Assembly: GCF_019649055.1 (NCBI RefSeq)
Contig: NW_026570313.1
Location: 1 to 64,000, forward strand
Length of the DNA: 64,000 nucleotides
DNA from: Paramacrobiotus metropolitanus
Lineage: Eukaryota > Tardigrada > Eutardigrada > Parachela > Macrobiotidae
Reading direction: 5' to 3'
A program made the position numbers and the translations under genes. The notes under the pieces were generated by a model. The model did no database searches. It was not told the origin of the DNA and saw nothing but the letters and a program-made list of their open reading frames with translations. Positions 19,983 through 31,465 of this stretch are shown here, in pieces. Within the stretch, counting starts at the first letter, position 1, and each line of letters opens with the position of its first letter.

Positions 19983-21881
19983 TTAGCAGTTATGTGCGAC
20001 CGAATCGGAAAGCTGTCTTAAATTGTACAGATAGAATTTTGTGAAGTCGAAAGGGTCACCTTTGCCGCTGCCGTAAGCCAGCCGGATCTTGGCGACATCG
20101 ATAGGACTAAGGCCGTCGCGTTGGCCCAGCTCCATGTTGTCGTCGTCGGCCGCCGGATTTTCCGGTTTAATGCGGATGGTGTACTGGGCGGAATCAATGG
20201 CGAAGTCATGCTCGCCGTAGTGCATCACCGAGCCGAAGTCGTACGGCTGGCCCAACGCGTTGGACGTGTAGCTGCGGAAATTGCCGCGGTTCACTGCAAA
20301 GAAAACCCAAATTCAGGTCTCTGGCCTTCGTTTGGAGCAGCAGCGAAATGCCCAGATTACGTTTGGCAATGTTCTTCCAGTTGATGTCCACGTACTCGTC
20401 TCTATATGAATGTAAACCAAACGGGATATCGGTTATATTAGAGGACGCAATAATACTGTAGTACATGCCTGATACTGTATTATGCTTAAGCAAATAAATT
20501 ATACAAACCTGTCGATTCTGGCTTGCTCGTGGAAGAAACCTGGTTAAAGCAATGCACCCACCGGTAATTAAAGCGATATGCAACGCTTTTAATTAAAGCG
20601 TACAGGCTCGTCACTGTTCATGCTTCAGCGGACCTACCAGCCGAAAATAATAATTACTGAACCCAAATATTTCGACTCACCGATGGTGTGCATAATCTCG
20701 TGCTGAATAGTACCCGATTTAATTACGCAGCCTGTAAAAGGTAACCTTTAAATGGTCAGAAACCGTACGTGGGTTAATTTTTAGCATGCGTATAGTAAGC
20801 TTGATTTCTGTAAGTTTGTAACTACAGATACCCGGGACTTTCAGGTAGACCTTCTGGTCGCCGCCTTGTCGGCCAACATGCGAGGAACACCTACAGTTAG
20901 TCACCGATCGGTTAATTAGGCATCAGGAGAGGTTCGCATGCGGGAACCTACCCGACAAGCGAAGGGACAATAGACATCCGGTCGGTTTCCTCGTCGGCCG
21001 TCTGCTTCCGCGCGTACCTGACGAAACGGATGCCGGTGCGGGCGGAGAAATCGCGCATGGCGGCCCGGATGGCTCTTTTCTCCGTTGCACCTTTATAAAC
21101 ACACGTCATTAACAATAAATGGTTATAGTCTGGTGGTAGTAAGTGTGGCTCAAGATTGTGCGACCTGGTTTGATTCCTGGGTTGGATAACGTTTATCTCA
21201 CAAAATAAAACCAAAAAAATATAAAATTTTCTATAATAACATAACCAACAAATTCTCCAATAACCTGGTAAGATATCTCGATTAAAAGGAGCTGGCTACT
21301 GTAGTGCGATAACAACAATAATAATGATGTCGGCGTTTTATGTGCCGCGGAATGTGTGTGCATCTTACCGAACTGCGTGGATATCCGGTAGACGACGACA
21401 CCGTCCGGCCATTTTTTTGACTCGTCCGTAACGAAGTTGGCTTGCTGCTTCTGCGATTAATATACACAACCAAACTAACGATCATTATCCTTCTTGTCGG
21501 GTTGAATTGGGACACACCAGATCTTGATCGGTAAGAGCATCCGGGTCGATGCCGAGGATGTCGCCCTCGAACCTTATTAGGTCCTCTTCCCGCTGATCGT
21601 CGGACGAACCTCCAAGACATTAGCCAGACTGTACTGTATCAGGCAAAATAAAGCATGATTTAGGCATCATATGTACTGCGACACATACTGCCGTTCTGGC
21701 CGCTTGGGGCGGCAGTGGGCTGTTCGGTATCATTCTTTTCCGAGGTGTCACCCGCCGCTAGCTCGTTGATTAGTCGGTGCCGCTGTGTCGGATTGCTGTT
21801 CCCATTGCAACCGCAAATGCCAACGACCAAAACGAGAGTTAACCGAGTCCGATCCAGCATTTTCAACGCTGGCACGTGCAT
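19983..21881 (-). CDS. Astacin-family zinc metalloprotease (nine exons, 332 residues)
   Basis: Inferred exons: 21,689-21,881; 21,518-21,609; 21,369-21,450; 20,952-21,090; 20,832-20,890; 20,681-20,731; 20,509-20,539; 20,361-20,401; 19,983-20,293. Sizes sum to 999 bases and every phase agrees. A hydrophobic signal-like segment (RLTLVLVVGICGC) opens the protein, then a short acidic propeptide and the domain start WPDGVVVYRIS. The zinc site HEIMHTIGFFHEQARIDR is built across three exons and fits the family pattern HExxHxxGxxHExxRxDR. The Met-turn SVMHYG follows. Astacins are secreted endopeptidases for matrix, cuticle or food proteins. Exons of 31, 41, 51 and 59 bases are unusually small. No EGF, CUB or ShK tail is visible. 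The acceptor at 21,610 is weak in pyrimidines; the other sites are ordinary. Confidence 0.88.
21122..21222 (+). repeat. tRNA-derived SINE, copy 1
   Basis: TATAGTCTGGTGGTAGTA (A-box-like) is followed about 30 bases later by a B box GGTTTGATTCC, then an A-rich tail with ataaaa and aaaaaaa. A related copy lies at 46,362-46,452. It is inserted in an astacin intron. Confidence 0.7.
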
Positions 21882-22689
21882 TTCATTAGGCAGCGTGTCA
21901 GCCCTACATGCTTGACTGAAAATTCTTGAAGGCCGCAGCAGTGCCGCATCGGCTATTAGTTGCGCGTATACAGTATGCGAATTATAACGGATGAGTACAT
22001 ACCTAGCGGTATCACGCATTGGTGCATTGCTGATGGGTGAAAGTGGATGTGTCGCCTTAATATTCGTGCACATTGTATTCTGATTCCAAACGAGTTTGAC
22101 CAATCAATTATGCATGCGCAGATTGTAGCGGCGACGTCGGTAATTACTTCGTGGCAATAGGAACACAAATACTACGTGGTAATATTAGGAAGAAGAAGCA
22201 TTAGCACACGAACAAGCAGAAAAGGAGTAGGTACTTCTGTTGCGGTTGTAACGGCCACAACACGGTTAAAAATTTCTAAATGCAGCTGTTGCCGGCTGCG
22301 GGATAATGCTTATGCAAGCACCAAATGCGATTAATAAAGATCGGTCAATATTTAAGTACTGTGTAACTACTGCACTGCACACCGTACATTTAAGTAGATG
22401 CTACGGCGGCAAAACAGATAAAGTTAACAAAATAAAAAATTTACTTCTTGCTAAATCCACAGTGCACACTATGCAAAACTCAACTTAAAAGCAGCGGACA
22501 TAACAGCAAATAAGACAATAGACCCTTAAGACAAAGTACCGTATGACCGTACTGTCCGTACATACCTTATACCTACGTACAAAATACCTTCTGACAAAAT
22601 ACCGTATGACCTTATGAAAAGCAAAGCAAAAACTTATTATGTACCATACAGAAACCAAGAAACACGGGCGGAATATGGACGCCCTAGCC

Positions 22690-24400
22690 ACTGGTGAGGA
22701 ATGGGCGGCATGTCTGCGCGGATTGCCGCCGCCGTCCTGCGGCTGAGCTTACTGGCGTCCAGCTGCTGCAACACGTCGTCCACGGTCCAGTCACGCTTCC
22801 GGTAGTGTGTGGACACACGCGGATCTTGCTTTGATAGTTTTCAAGGCCCTGCAACCCCCGGTCAGTGATTTCGACGACTTCTTATATGCCTTATATCAGT
22901 TATATGCTGCTGTTACTCAGTGTTCTTTAACAGGCAGTACCTATCAAAACTGCAAAAAGCCAGCGCAATGACGCTACGATATTTTCGCGAAATTATCAAA
23001 AAAGCTTCTCAATGTACCCCCCACGGGCAGCCAGTCACATTCAGTGCATCGCGGCGGCACTGGAGTTTCACTGCCATAAAAAAATAGAATAATGTATCGT
23101 AATTTCGCGAAATATTGTACCTAATGATAAATAAAATTTTTGTTGAAAATCGACCAAAATTTTTACAAATGGTTGCATATAATATTATATTACTTTATTT
23201 ATGGAAAGTTTAATTCTTCCGGCTGCCGCCAGACAATACAGCTTTACAGTTAAGTAGTACGAATTTGTCTTCTCACATCTTCGTATGAGCTAGGCTTCTA
23301 TAAATTCATTATACTTCCATGTTTTCTTTCATTTCTTAAGTGTTTTGAAAAATTAGATTATTCAAATTCTGTAAGAAGTTTCTCACCTTGATTATGACTG
23401 CCTCAATTTGTTCGGTGCGGTTGTGAGCGATACAATCAGCTACCCACTACGCGACAGCCGGCATGTCCAAAGGTTTCTTATGTACGAGGTTCTCCTCCAC
23501 AAAATTCCACAGCTCCTGCTTCGCCACGTTCGTCGGCTGCACACGGAACTCGTACTGCGCGACCACGGCGTGCAGACGCGCATCGTCCAACCGGCATTTC
23601 CGCAGCACCACTCGTTCCACCGCATTCTCAATCTCCGTCACCCCTCCCCGGATAATGTCGGCCAGCGTACCGCGGTCCTCCTCGTCCTCGTCTTCGTCAC
23701 TACTGTCGGCGGCGTTCTCACCGTTATAACGTTCATCATCGTCCTATTTGCGAAACTGGCAGGTGTGCAGCACCAGCGTAGGAATGCGGACGTCCCCTCG
23801 CAGCCGGCGGATCAGGTCAACGGTGCGCTCGCACTCCAGCAGCCCCAGGTGCCGGAGGACCACCCACGGCGTACGGCGGTGCCCGCACTTCAGTACGCAG
23901 GCCACCACCCAGAACATGGGGTATATGCCGTACTGCGCGTAATCTTCGGGGTTATCTCTGAAGGCTGATTTCCACACGGCTTACTAAAACGACGGCAAAG
24001 TACAAATCAACAAACATTTACAAGTTAACCAAACAATGAGAAAAGCTAAATTATCACAACAGAAAGAGTTCAATAAACTTTTCTACTCCATCCATTGTTC
24101 CTAAAACTGAAGCCGCGTTTCCCCGCTGAATCTCCAAGGACAGTCGCTGCCGGAGAAACTCATGGGAGCGAGCCTCTCCGGTTTGATTACATAAACGTTT
24201 CCCGATTTCCTTGATAATGGCCGTAGCTGACGGTCCCCATGGGCCCATCTTCGGGGCGGCCGGATACGCAGACATCGCGGAAGTAGGCCTCGGTGGTCAG
24301 TAGACAGTCCCAGTGGGCACAGGTGCGGCGACAGCGCTCGCGGTCCATGGTGTTTAGAGACTGGAAGATCTCCACCAGCAGGATAGCCGGTGACCACCAG
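22690..24400 (-). pseudogene. Decayed copy of F-box-like gene 2 (3' exons only)
   Basis: The right part matches the F-box exon of gene 2 (LLVEIFQSLNTMDRERCRRT...) and 22,690-22,850 matches its C-terminal exon. Damage: a GAG codon of gene 2 is TAG here (DMPAVA then stop, near 23,447); an indel lies near 23,740; and an insertion at 23,952-24,246 splits the exon after the RPED codons. No N-terminal exons lie upstream. Loss of function is very likely. Confidence 0.85.
23952..24246. other. 295-base insertion in the F-box pseudogene, flanked by a 10-base duplication
   Basis: atcttcgggg stands at 23,942-23,951 and again at 24,247-24,256, while gene 2 has it once. The insert carries, on the minus strand, a coding-like stretch with the word EIQRGNAASVLGT, which also occurs in the stretch at 32,825-32,992. 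No terminal inverted repeats or poly(A) tail were seen. Confidence 0.75.
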
Positions 24401-24524
24401 CTAGGCCGGTGAGTACTTCACGTTTTGCGCTGCTTCTCTGCTGCATGCGAACTGACACTGAGACTGGGGAACATGTGTAAGGCGTCACCCTGGTTCAGAT
24501 CGTCTTTCGCTGAAGCAAATACCT

Positions 24525-25100
24525 GTTCCTTGCTTGATTGTATAATGCGTAAAATGTTTTCAGCATTAAATATTTCGAGATTTCCTTTCGCCTATCGGTT
24601 CTTAGTTAGTATGGTTTACAGTGTGAGTCCAATTTATTTTCGATCGAAATCCTATATGCAAGCGAGCCTTTAATTATTCGCGTGAAACACTTTACCAAGG
24701 TCCAAGTTACATGAAAAGGCGCATCCCTTTACGCACAAATGCATCTACACAAACAAAAAAATTATTTTTTAGATAAGTCATCATCTTAATAACAGTTATT
24801 AAAAATGATGATGATGATTATGACAGTGATGAGAACGGCATTAGTTATGTTTTTCTTGTTAAAATTAATTTTGCTACTGTTTTTCCCTGTACAGAAACTG
24901 CCTAAAATGCTCAAAATTTTGAACCTCTATTTAAACCTGGTAAATGCCGTGAGCATCCGTTGAATTTCGGCTCCCTGTGGCACTGTAGCTGGCTGCTTTT
25001 TTTTTCTGAGCGGTAGTTGGTCACCAACGCAGGATAAACCAGACAAATTTGATCAGCGCCAGCGTTAACCAACGTCGTTCAAGTTCAAGTAATTCAAGTG
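24525..25100. other. Intergenic stretch, nothing supported
   Basis: AT-rich; a short (gat)n run near 24,806. It ends at the 3' end of GPCR-A. Confidence 0.4.
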
Positions 25101-28100
25101 TCAAGCTTGAGTCCGCCTGAAGATTAACTGACGAAGATCGGGTAGAGTCAAAGTGAAGATTACCGGATCGACTATGGGCTGCAAGTCATTTATGGTGTAA
25201 ATCCAGAATCTAACAGTCAGATTGGGTGGATATATAGTAAGCAACGGGAAGAAAATAACGGTAGGTGCCCAGGAAATAAACACACTGACGGTCAGTATAG
25301 TCAGCAGTAAAAAAGCGTTGCTTTCCGGCTTAGCCTGTTGATTATTTGATGGCCCCGACGAGGCAGGAAGCGATGACTCTTGGACACCTACAAAGGTCAA
25401 CTCTGCAATAACTTGCCTAGCGTAAAGCGGTGAGGGGCTCATCATGCGATGGGAATTTTGCTACTTTTTTTGGGATCACGCATACCTGAGTTCAACTGCA
25501 GCCAGCCGCCTAAATTTTGATCTATGCTTGGAGTTAGTTACCGCTAACATGGTTACTCTGGCCCACTTCTGCATTATTGCCCAAAATGCAGAAGTGGGCC
25601 AGAGTTGCATGGATACATGTTTATTTTGTATTGTGGGGGTTGGAGGGCTATTTTCTTATTTTCTTGTTTTCTTATTTTCTTATTGTTAGAATTTATATTA
25701 TGAGATTATTATAGTCACGGGAACAGAAACCGGAAGCGTCACACACACTGGTGTCAGTTCTGTTATGTTCTGTTCCTCCAACGTTATACAAGCTGGTTGC
25801 TTACATAGCACACGGTACATTCACGATATTAGTAAGTTACTGCACCTAAACATCTGATAAACCAGGGGATTGGTGACCTGGGTGCACCGTACACTCATAG
25901 ATCAGCTAGTAAGACAATGGTCATAGTTCACAAGTACATGACATATCATGAGTGTACATATATTATATTGGTAATATAATTTCTAACACTTATTTGCTTA
26001 TTTGCTTAATTTCTTATTTTCTTATTTTTCTTATTTTCTTATTTTCTTATTTTCTTATTTCCTTATTTCCTTATTTCCTTATTTCGAACATAAAAATTTA
26101 AAATTTACACATTTCGAAACAAATCTGCGCCTTTCACCGTCAGTGCAGCGTAACACCATTATCGAATTACCGAATTTTGATATTCTAATTGGGGCAGCGT
26201 AGTGATCGGTTTATTGGTAGTATGATTAGGTAGCCCGGAGTTGTTGTTTTTAAAATAGGTAACACGGTGTCAGACTACTTTACTACTTTGCCCAAGACAT
26301 TTTGAAAAGTTCTCAAAAATGTGCACTTAAGCAGCAATGTAGGTTTCTGTTGCATTTTCGCTCGACAGCTGCAAAAGCCGGCGGTACTGCAATAAAAATT
26401 TTAATTTAAAGTAATTACGGATAGCTTGTACCTACAGATACTGCACTGTTATTCGTAGGATGTAGTACTCCGTGCGACCGTGCACTACCTTTTGCCTATC
26501 TTCTGTAACATTCACTCTGTTCACTGCCTCTTCGTTTTTTCGTTATTCACGTTGTTACATGAGCAGCAATACAAAAAGATACAACTTTGCGATTTATTTC
26601 CCACACCCTAGTTTTGCAAAGTTGAAAAAAATTACATTACAGTATAATCAAACGCAGTAAAATTACATTATAATCGTACGTAATTATAGTCTTATGTACG
26701 AGTACAGCTACACCTAAACTCCTGGATTCCAGGTCTACGAGTTGATTGAGAAGCAACAAAAAAGACATTTATATTCTGTGCGCTATTTACTAGAAATGGC
26801 AGAATACTGTATTTAACGAAGTACTGCTGTGAGGAGGGAAGCGGCTCATATAGAGCGACAAAGTCTTTCAAAGATTTTCAACACTTTGCGCCGTGGATCA
26901 GACAGCCGATCAGTGGTACTGCATTTTCTTCTAAAAGCCGAAACAGTTGACTCTTTTCCTTCTTCATGTGCACTTATGAAGATGGATTCTGGAAGAATCC
27001 ACGGGCAGAGACAGAAGACAGAATCTATCCTGCTGAGTGAGCAGTGCTGTATACTACGAGCTATACGGAAATGCAAAACACTCGACAAACACCTGCACAC
27101 TTTTATATCCCATTCACATAACACTACAGAAGCTTCCGCAGCAGAATGCTGCGGGGCTAAAAGGACAGCAAGTTACTCAGACGTCGATTCCTAGCAACTG
27201 AAGAATCTACCAGCTCGAAGATCTGGTAGATGGGGAAAATCACTAGCAAAAACAGCAAAACAATTTACTTGTTGGCACCCGCACCAGTGCGGGGAGGTCA
27301 CTCCTCCTCACACACTGTAAGAGGGAAGAGTTCTGAACATAAAAACTTTTTGCGCTTCTTTAAGTTCGAACGGGAAGAATGTCAAAACTATGACAATGTT
27401 GCGAGAAAATCAGAAGAGAGGCTGCCAGATACCACGATACCACCAAAAGTCTTTTTGGCGATTTCCCCAGTCTCTTTGATCGGGACCTGAACTGAATTTT
27501 TCATTAATTAGTTAATGAATGGCATTAGTACAAATATGGGTGAAAATGGCTAACTGAATTTGTGGGGGAAAATAAAAATTCATCATAACAACAGATTCTA
27601 TTACATCCTAAACAAAGAAACTTTCTCATTCAGCTTTCGGTTTCAAAGTTTTTTCTTTGACTGATGAAAAGACAGGCCAGAGAAAATCGCGTCACATCAT
27701 TGTGTAGACATATCCTTTCTGTTGCTAGACTGGCCGCTGCTGGCTACACAACTCGCAAAAAATCTGCCGATTGAGGGAATCGAACCCACAACCTCTATGT
27801 AAACTCTAAGGCTGAGAGAGGCACCAAGGCTGTCAGCGTACAGCAGAATATCGTGAGTTATTCTCCGTACAGCCGGCAACTTAACGAGCAGAGCCACGCT
27901 CCTAATGCTAGGGCCACACTTCAAGTGCGATGCAAATTTCATCGAACTTTTTTCCTTCGCACAGTTCGAAGCTTTTCTTCGCACCAAAAAGTGCGAGAGG
28001 TGCGAACCGAAGAAAAAGTTCGAACACAATTTGCTTAAAACGTGAGCACTCACACTTCATCGAACTTCTACGAAACTGAGATCTGCTCCGCCTTCACCAA

Positions 28101-29703
28101 GTCATGAGCGCAAAACTGACGGGATTCAGGTCGAGAGCTACTGCATTTCGGTTTGAATTTATAAATCTTAAAATTATTGTGGCAATGAGATAATCCTTAA
28201 TAATTCTCTCAAGCGGAATTGAATTCCTCCCTTGAAAAATGCGTCCTAACATTCTGCCAGGAAAACGTCTGTTGTGGATCATTCTGCTGTCTAGCGTTTT
28301 GATCTCGCGCTACTGTCCATTAACGTCTGCTGTCAACGTCTACTGTCCATTACAGTTGTATGCATACGTGCTGATTTTTGTACAAAATCATATACACCTA
28401 TAACCTCTCAATAAAAACGTCGCTGCACTGGCGGGTCTATAATTAAATGATTTCGTTTACAGAATTTTGGCTAGCGGTTGTTTTCAGCACGATATCGCAA
28501 TTCGATATCGATTAGGGAAAAGTACAGTCAACAAAATTTTTGAAGAAACGTTGGCAAGGCATGACTTTTTATTGATAATACATGTAATACACTTGCACAT
28601 AATACATTTGCACAAACAGGTACCACTAATTATTTTATGCTATTTATCTGTTTTAGAAACATTCAGAATCACATCCGGTTGCTCGGTATTGGTCCATTCC
28701 TTCGCACAAGTGCGAAGGAGAAAGAAAATCCCCTCCCACCAAAAACGGTGCGAAGACGCTCTTCGCACTCGTTTTTAAGAAAAAAGTGCGAAAGGCGCTC
28801 ATACTTTTTGATCGATGCGAAGGATCCCTTAGAACATTTTGCGCTCACACTTATTAGCACTTTTTGTCTTCGCACTGTGCGAAGGCCTTCGCACTTGAAG
28901 TGTGGCCCTAGCATAACACTGCGTTCGGTCAAAGTTGTGAAAACACATGTCTAGTGCCCTTGCCGGGCCTAGCTAGTAAATAAGACGCAGTCAAAAAATC
29001 TTTTACCTGCATTTTGGGGGTTGGGAGGGCGAATTTGCCGCAGAATTTGCTGACGTTTCCGACGTATGTAAAAAACAACCGGATACAGCGCCAACACAAC
29101 CGAGATAGCAATGAAGGATATTACTGAAAACGAATACGACCACGCAACCGCATTTACTGCACCGAAGATCGGAAAGCAGCCGAATATCGTTTCCGGCCGC
29201 CTGTACAGCACCCAATCGACAACGACGAACGGTCCACTACCCAAATGGGCCAGTATTCCACACAGACTGCATGCCACAATGGCCACGCGGGTGTTGTGTC
29301 GCTGCCGATACTGCACCGGGAATATCAACGCACAAAAGCGGCTTAGAGCGATGGCGGTATGGATGAAGTACTGCCATTGCGCAATGACATTCCCGAGATA
29401 CATGCGCATATTGCACCAGTGGGAACCCCAGCACCACGTAGCGAATGTCTTTAAGATCACATTGATTGGTCCATAACAAACAGCATACAGAAAGTTGCAG
29501 CTCAACAGCGTAAAGACATACACATGAAAATCTCGAACCATGCGGAATTTCGTGAAATAAAACGCCAGGACAATCCCATTCAGCAAAAACATGGTGACAT
29601 AAATGAACAGTAGCGCGATGCCTTCGTATGTCCACGTGAACGGATTGGCGACCGCAGCGCATACGTCGGCCGTATTGTTCGCAACTGAGCTGTTGTTCGT
29701 CAT
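25101..29703 (-). CDS. GPCR-A: rhodopsin-type seven-helix receptor (two exons, 327 residues)
   Basis: Inferred join: 29,007-29,703 and 25,101-25,387, phase 1, donor GTAAAA, acceptor TTTGTAG; the total is 984 bases. The chosen ATG gives an extracellular start with NNSS and NNT glycosylation sites. Exon 1 encodes five hydrophobic helices; the end of helix 3 reads ALSRFCALIFPVQYRQRH, in place of the classical DRY box. Exon 2 has helix 6 (VFISWAPTVIFFPLL, with the WxP motif) and helix 7 ending DPVIF, a variant of NPxxY. Ligand unknown. The frame is also open upstream to 29,868, so a longer N-terminus is possible. The 3.6-kb intron holds a PIF/Harbinger element, a solo LTR, a fold-back hairpin and a microsatellite. 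Confidence 0.82.
25556..25606. repeat. Perfect 21-base inverted repeat (hairpin)
   Basis: actctggcccacttctgcatt and its exact complement are separated by 9 bases, inside the GPCR-A intron. The transcript could fold into a 21-base-pair stem. Confidence 0.9.
25991..26085. repeat. (TTTTCTTA)n-type microsatellite
   Basis: Runs of tttcttat and tttccttat; a shorter stretch lies at 25,650-25,685. The ORF at 26,002-26,202 is produced by this repeat. Confidence 0.9.
26831..26890 (-). repeat. 58-base interspersed repeat, copy 2
   Basis: Reverse complement matches 18,944-19,001 with few differences. It lies 130 bases from the TRIM-A-type LTR at 27,024-27,312. Confidence 0.8.
27024..27312 (-). mobile_element. 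Diverged LTR of the TRIM-A family (solo or partner lost)
   Basis: On the minus strand it starts TGTGAGGAGGAGTG like the TRIM-A LTR and can be followed to GGATAGA, again 289 bases. Shared blocks include TTTTGCTGTTTTTGC, the CTACCAG...CTGGTAG hairpin and CCGCAGCA...TGCTGCGG. No target duplication or partner LTR was found. Confidence 0.78.
27762..27850 (-). repeat. Possible tRNA-derived repeat
   Basis: On the minus strand a tRNA T-arm-like GTGGGTTCGATTCCC is followed by a T-run (ttttttgcg). The expected A box is weak. It could be a worn SINE or tRNA pseudogene. Confidence 0.35.
27906..28913 (+). mobile_element. PIF/Harbinger-type DNA transposon, non-autonomous
   Basis: Perfect 25-base terminal inverted repeats (27,906-27,930 and 28,889-28,913; outer bases TGCTAGGGCCACACTTC). 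The flanking 3-base duplication TAA (27,903-27,905 and 28,914-28,916) fits PIF/Harbinger preference. Many subterminal TTCGCAC/GTGCGAA words occur in both directions. Inside is only a fragment of transposase. It is inserted in the GPCR-A intron. Confidence 0.88.
28463..28562 (+). pseudogene. Harbinger transposase fragment
   Basis: About 33 codons reading ILASGCFQHDIAIRYRLG then KSTVNKIFEET. This resembles the helix-turn-helix that precedes the DDE domain in Harbinger transposases. It follows a TTTACAG that may have been an acceptor. The catalytic part is absent. Confidence 0.7.
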
Positions 29704-30569
29704 CCCGTTGATTGTAGTGATGCTACACTCGCGAAGGATAAACACGGCTGGTAAACTTAACGTTAAACTCAAGCGGTGCCCGCTGAATACAGACGATGGA
29801 TTCACTGGAATGCGATTCTTACTGTGCTTTACGAACGGATATGCAGCAAAACTACGAGACCGTTTCAAAAACCGGCGAACACTATAACAAGGAAATCAGG
29901 TTGCAACTTTCACCATACTACGGCGCGCTACGCCACTGGATTAAGGTAACTATGAATCTGTGATGCAAGAGAAAGAAGGCACTTTCGTGCTCCAACGTGT
30001 GTTCTAACTTCTCACTCGCTGCATCCACTATACCCAGCGCTGTAGCCACTGATTTACAATTCACTGTATACCTTGTTATATAATGCAGCCTATGTGCTGC
30101 ACGCTTTATACGGTGTTCACCGGGTGAAACGGGTTTTTTCCTTTAATAACCCCGTGTTTTTCTCAAAACTATCACAGTTTCTCAACACGCAATGTATGGG
30201 CTTACATCCTAAATGTCATGCAACGCCGGCTGTGCTGTGAAAACTTGCCAGTCAGGTAAACAATTTCCGTCGGGCCGTGTGCGCATCACATCTTCTTCCG
30301 TTCGCTGACCTTTTATCCAGCAAATTTATCAGAAAATTCAGTTTTCATTATTAACTGTCGGTACTGGAATCAGAGGAATGCAACCGGACCCGCATGTTGA
30401 GAGTCAACATTTCCAATCAATAGGCGCGTATACCATGTGGTTACCGATTATTCGAAGGAAGTGCGCGCCTACAAATATTTACAGCACACGCAGCAATACA
30501 GCTGCGAGTTCATAACTAGACGAAATTTTTGACTGCGCAACACTAGGGGAAACAGAAAGATTTCTGTCT
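29704..30569. other. Upstream region of GPCR-A, no gene
   Basis: The GPCR-A frame stays open to 29,868, so part may be coding or 5' UTR. Beyond that nothing is supported. Confidence 0.4.
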
Positions 30570-30652
30570 CCATGGCTTACCCGCTCTGGATGATCCAGAG
30601 GGGGTAAGCCGTGGGATCCAGACTGCATCCCATGGCTTACCCCCTCTGGATC
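30570..30652. repeat. Three-copy fold-back of a 22-base word
   Basis: ccatggcttacccgctctgg (30,570) is followed after one base by its near-perfect complement (30,593-30,614; two mismatches of 22) and then by a third, direct copy at 30,630-30,652. The first two would form a tight hairpin. Confidence 0.85.
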
Positions 30653-30890
30653 CCAATCATCCCATCCGACACTTGAGGATTTCAGTAAAGATCTCAAAAC
30701 AGCTATACATGCAAATAGAATCTGTCAGATTTGTGCTATTAACACTGTTGAAAAAGGCGTAAGGACAGTCTATGTGCTCGAGCTGGTAGGTGAATCTGAC
30801 AAGACCTTTGCCTCAGAAAAACTGGCATCCCTCACAATGAGGTACGCGAATGGCATTTTGCCACCAGGGATTCCTGATCTCGTGAAGTGA
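30639..30890 (+). other. Orphan coding-like frame, unidentified
   Basis: About 80 open codons ending at TGA 30,888-30,890, with non-repetitive, balanced residues (LEDFSKDLKTAIHANRICQI ... LPPGIPDLVK). There is no ATG near the start, so it may be a worn exon or transposon piece. I recognise no family. Confidence 0.3.
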
Positions 30891-30939
30891 AAAGCATTAC
30901 GAGATTTATGAAAAACGAGGAATAAAATGAGAACCAACT

Positions 30940-31105
30940 GCCAGATTTCTAGAAAGTACAGAACACACGTCTGGCCGTTACATGATGACTTTATTAGCCC
31001 TGAAACAGGGGACGAGCGGCTATCTCATTCCTGGGTGAACAGAAACGGAAACTTAACACCAGCTCTGCACATTTATATCCCTCTCATACAATACGTCAAA
31101 TGTGA
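30940..31105 (-). mobile_element. Fragment of a TRIM-A-type LTR
   Basis: The reverse complement contains TTGTATGAGAG, AGTTTCCGTTTCTGTTC and CGTCCCCTGTTT in the same order as the 3' half of the TRIM-A LTR. The 5' half is missing. Confidence 0.7.
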
Positions 31106-31465
31106 TAGTGCATGACCTTTACATAGCGACCAACACAGCTGCGACTGTAAGATCATGTAAACATTCAGTGTACAATCTGACGCGCTAAATAAATATATTA
31201 TTTACTATAATATGTGACATAACTGGCGTGAAAAAAGTTCTTACTCATTCGGACTAAGATAAACGGGATCATAACCAGCCAACCTCCAGTATGCCTCCTA
31301 AGGAAGAGAATGTTTTGGGTGACGGAATGTGGTGTACAGTAGCAGCGTAGTACGTACTTCTATATATCTGTACTCGTACTTTACGGCTATATTTTGTGCA
31401 TTCGAGCACTTTCTCTTTTGTTTTGGTTTCTACTTTTGGCTTCTCTAACCGGATGCGCTTCGCGT

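Larger units (their letters stand above)
22159..24524. repeat. Segmental duplication, copy 1 (of 33,176-34,838)
   Basis: Long stretches match 33,176-34,838 in the same order and direction, for example gaagcattagcacac, ataaagatcggtcaat, the C-terminal exon, the F-box exon and caccctggttcag near the right end. This copy is longer because it holds a 295-base insertion and a long gap between exons. Confidence 0.88.

Noticed and set aside
26002-26202. 66-codon hydrophobic ORF
   Set aside because: Produced by the TTTTCTTA microsatellite.
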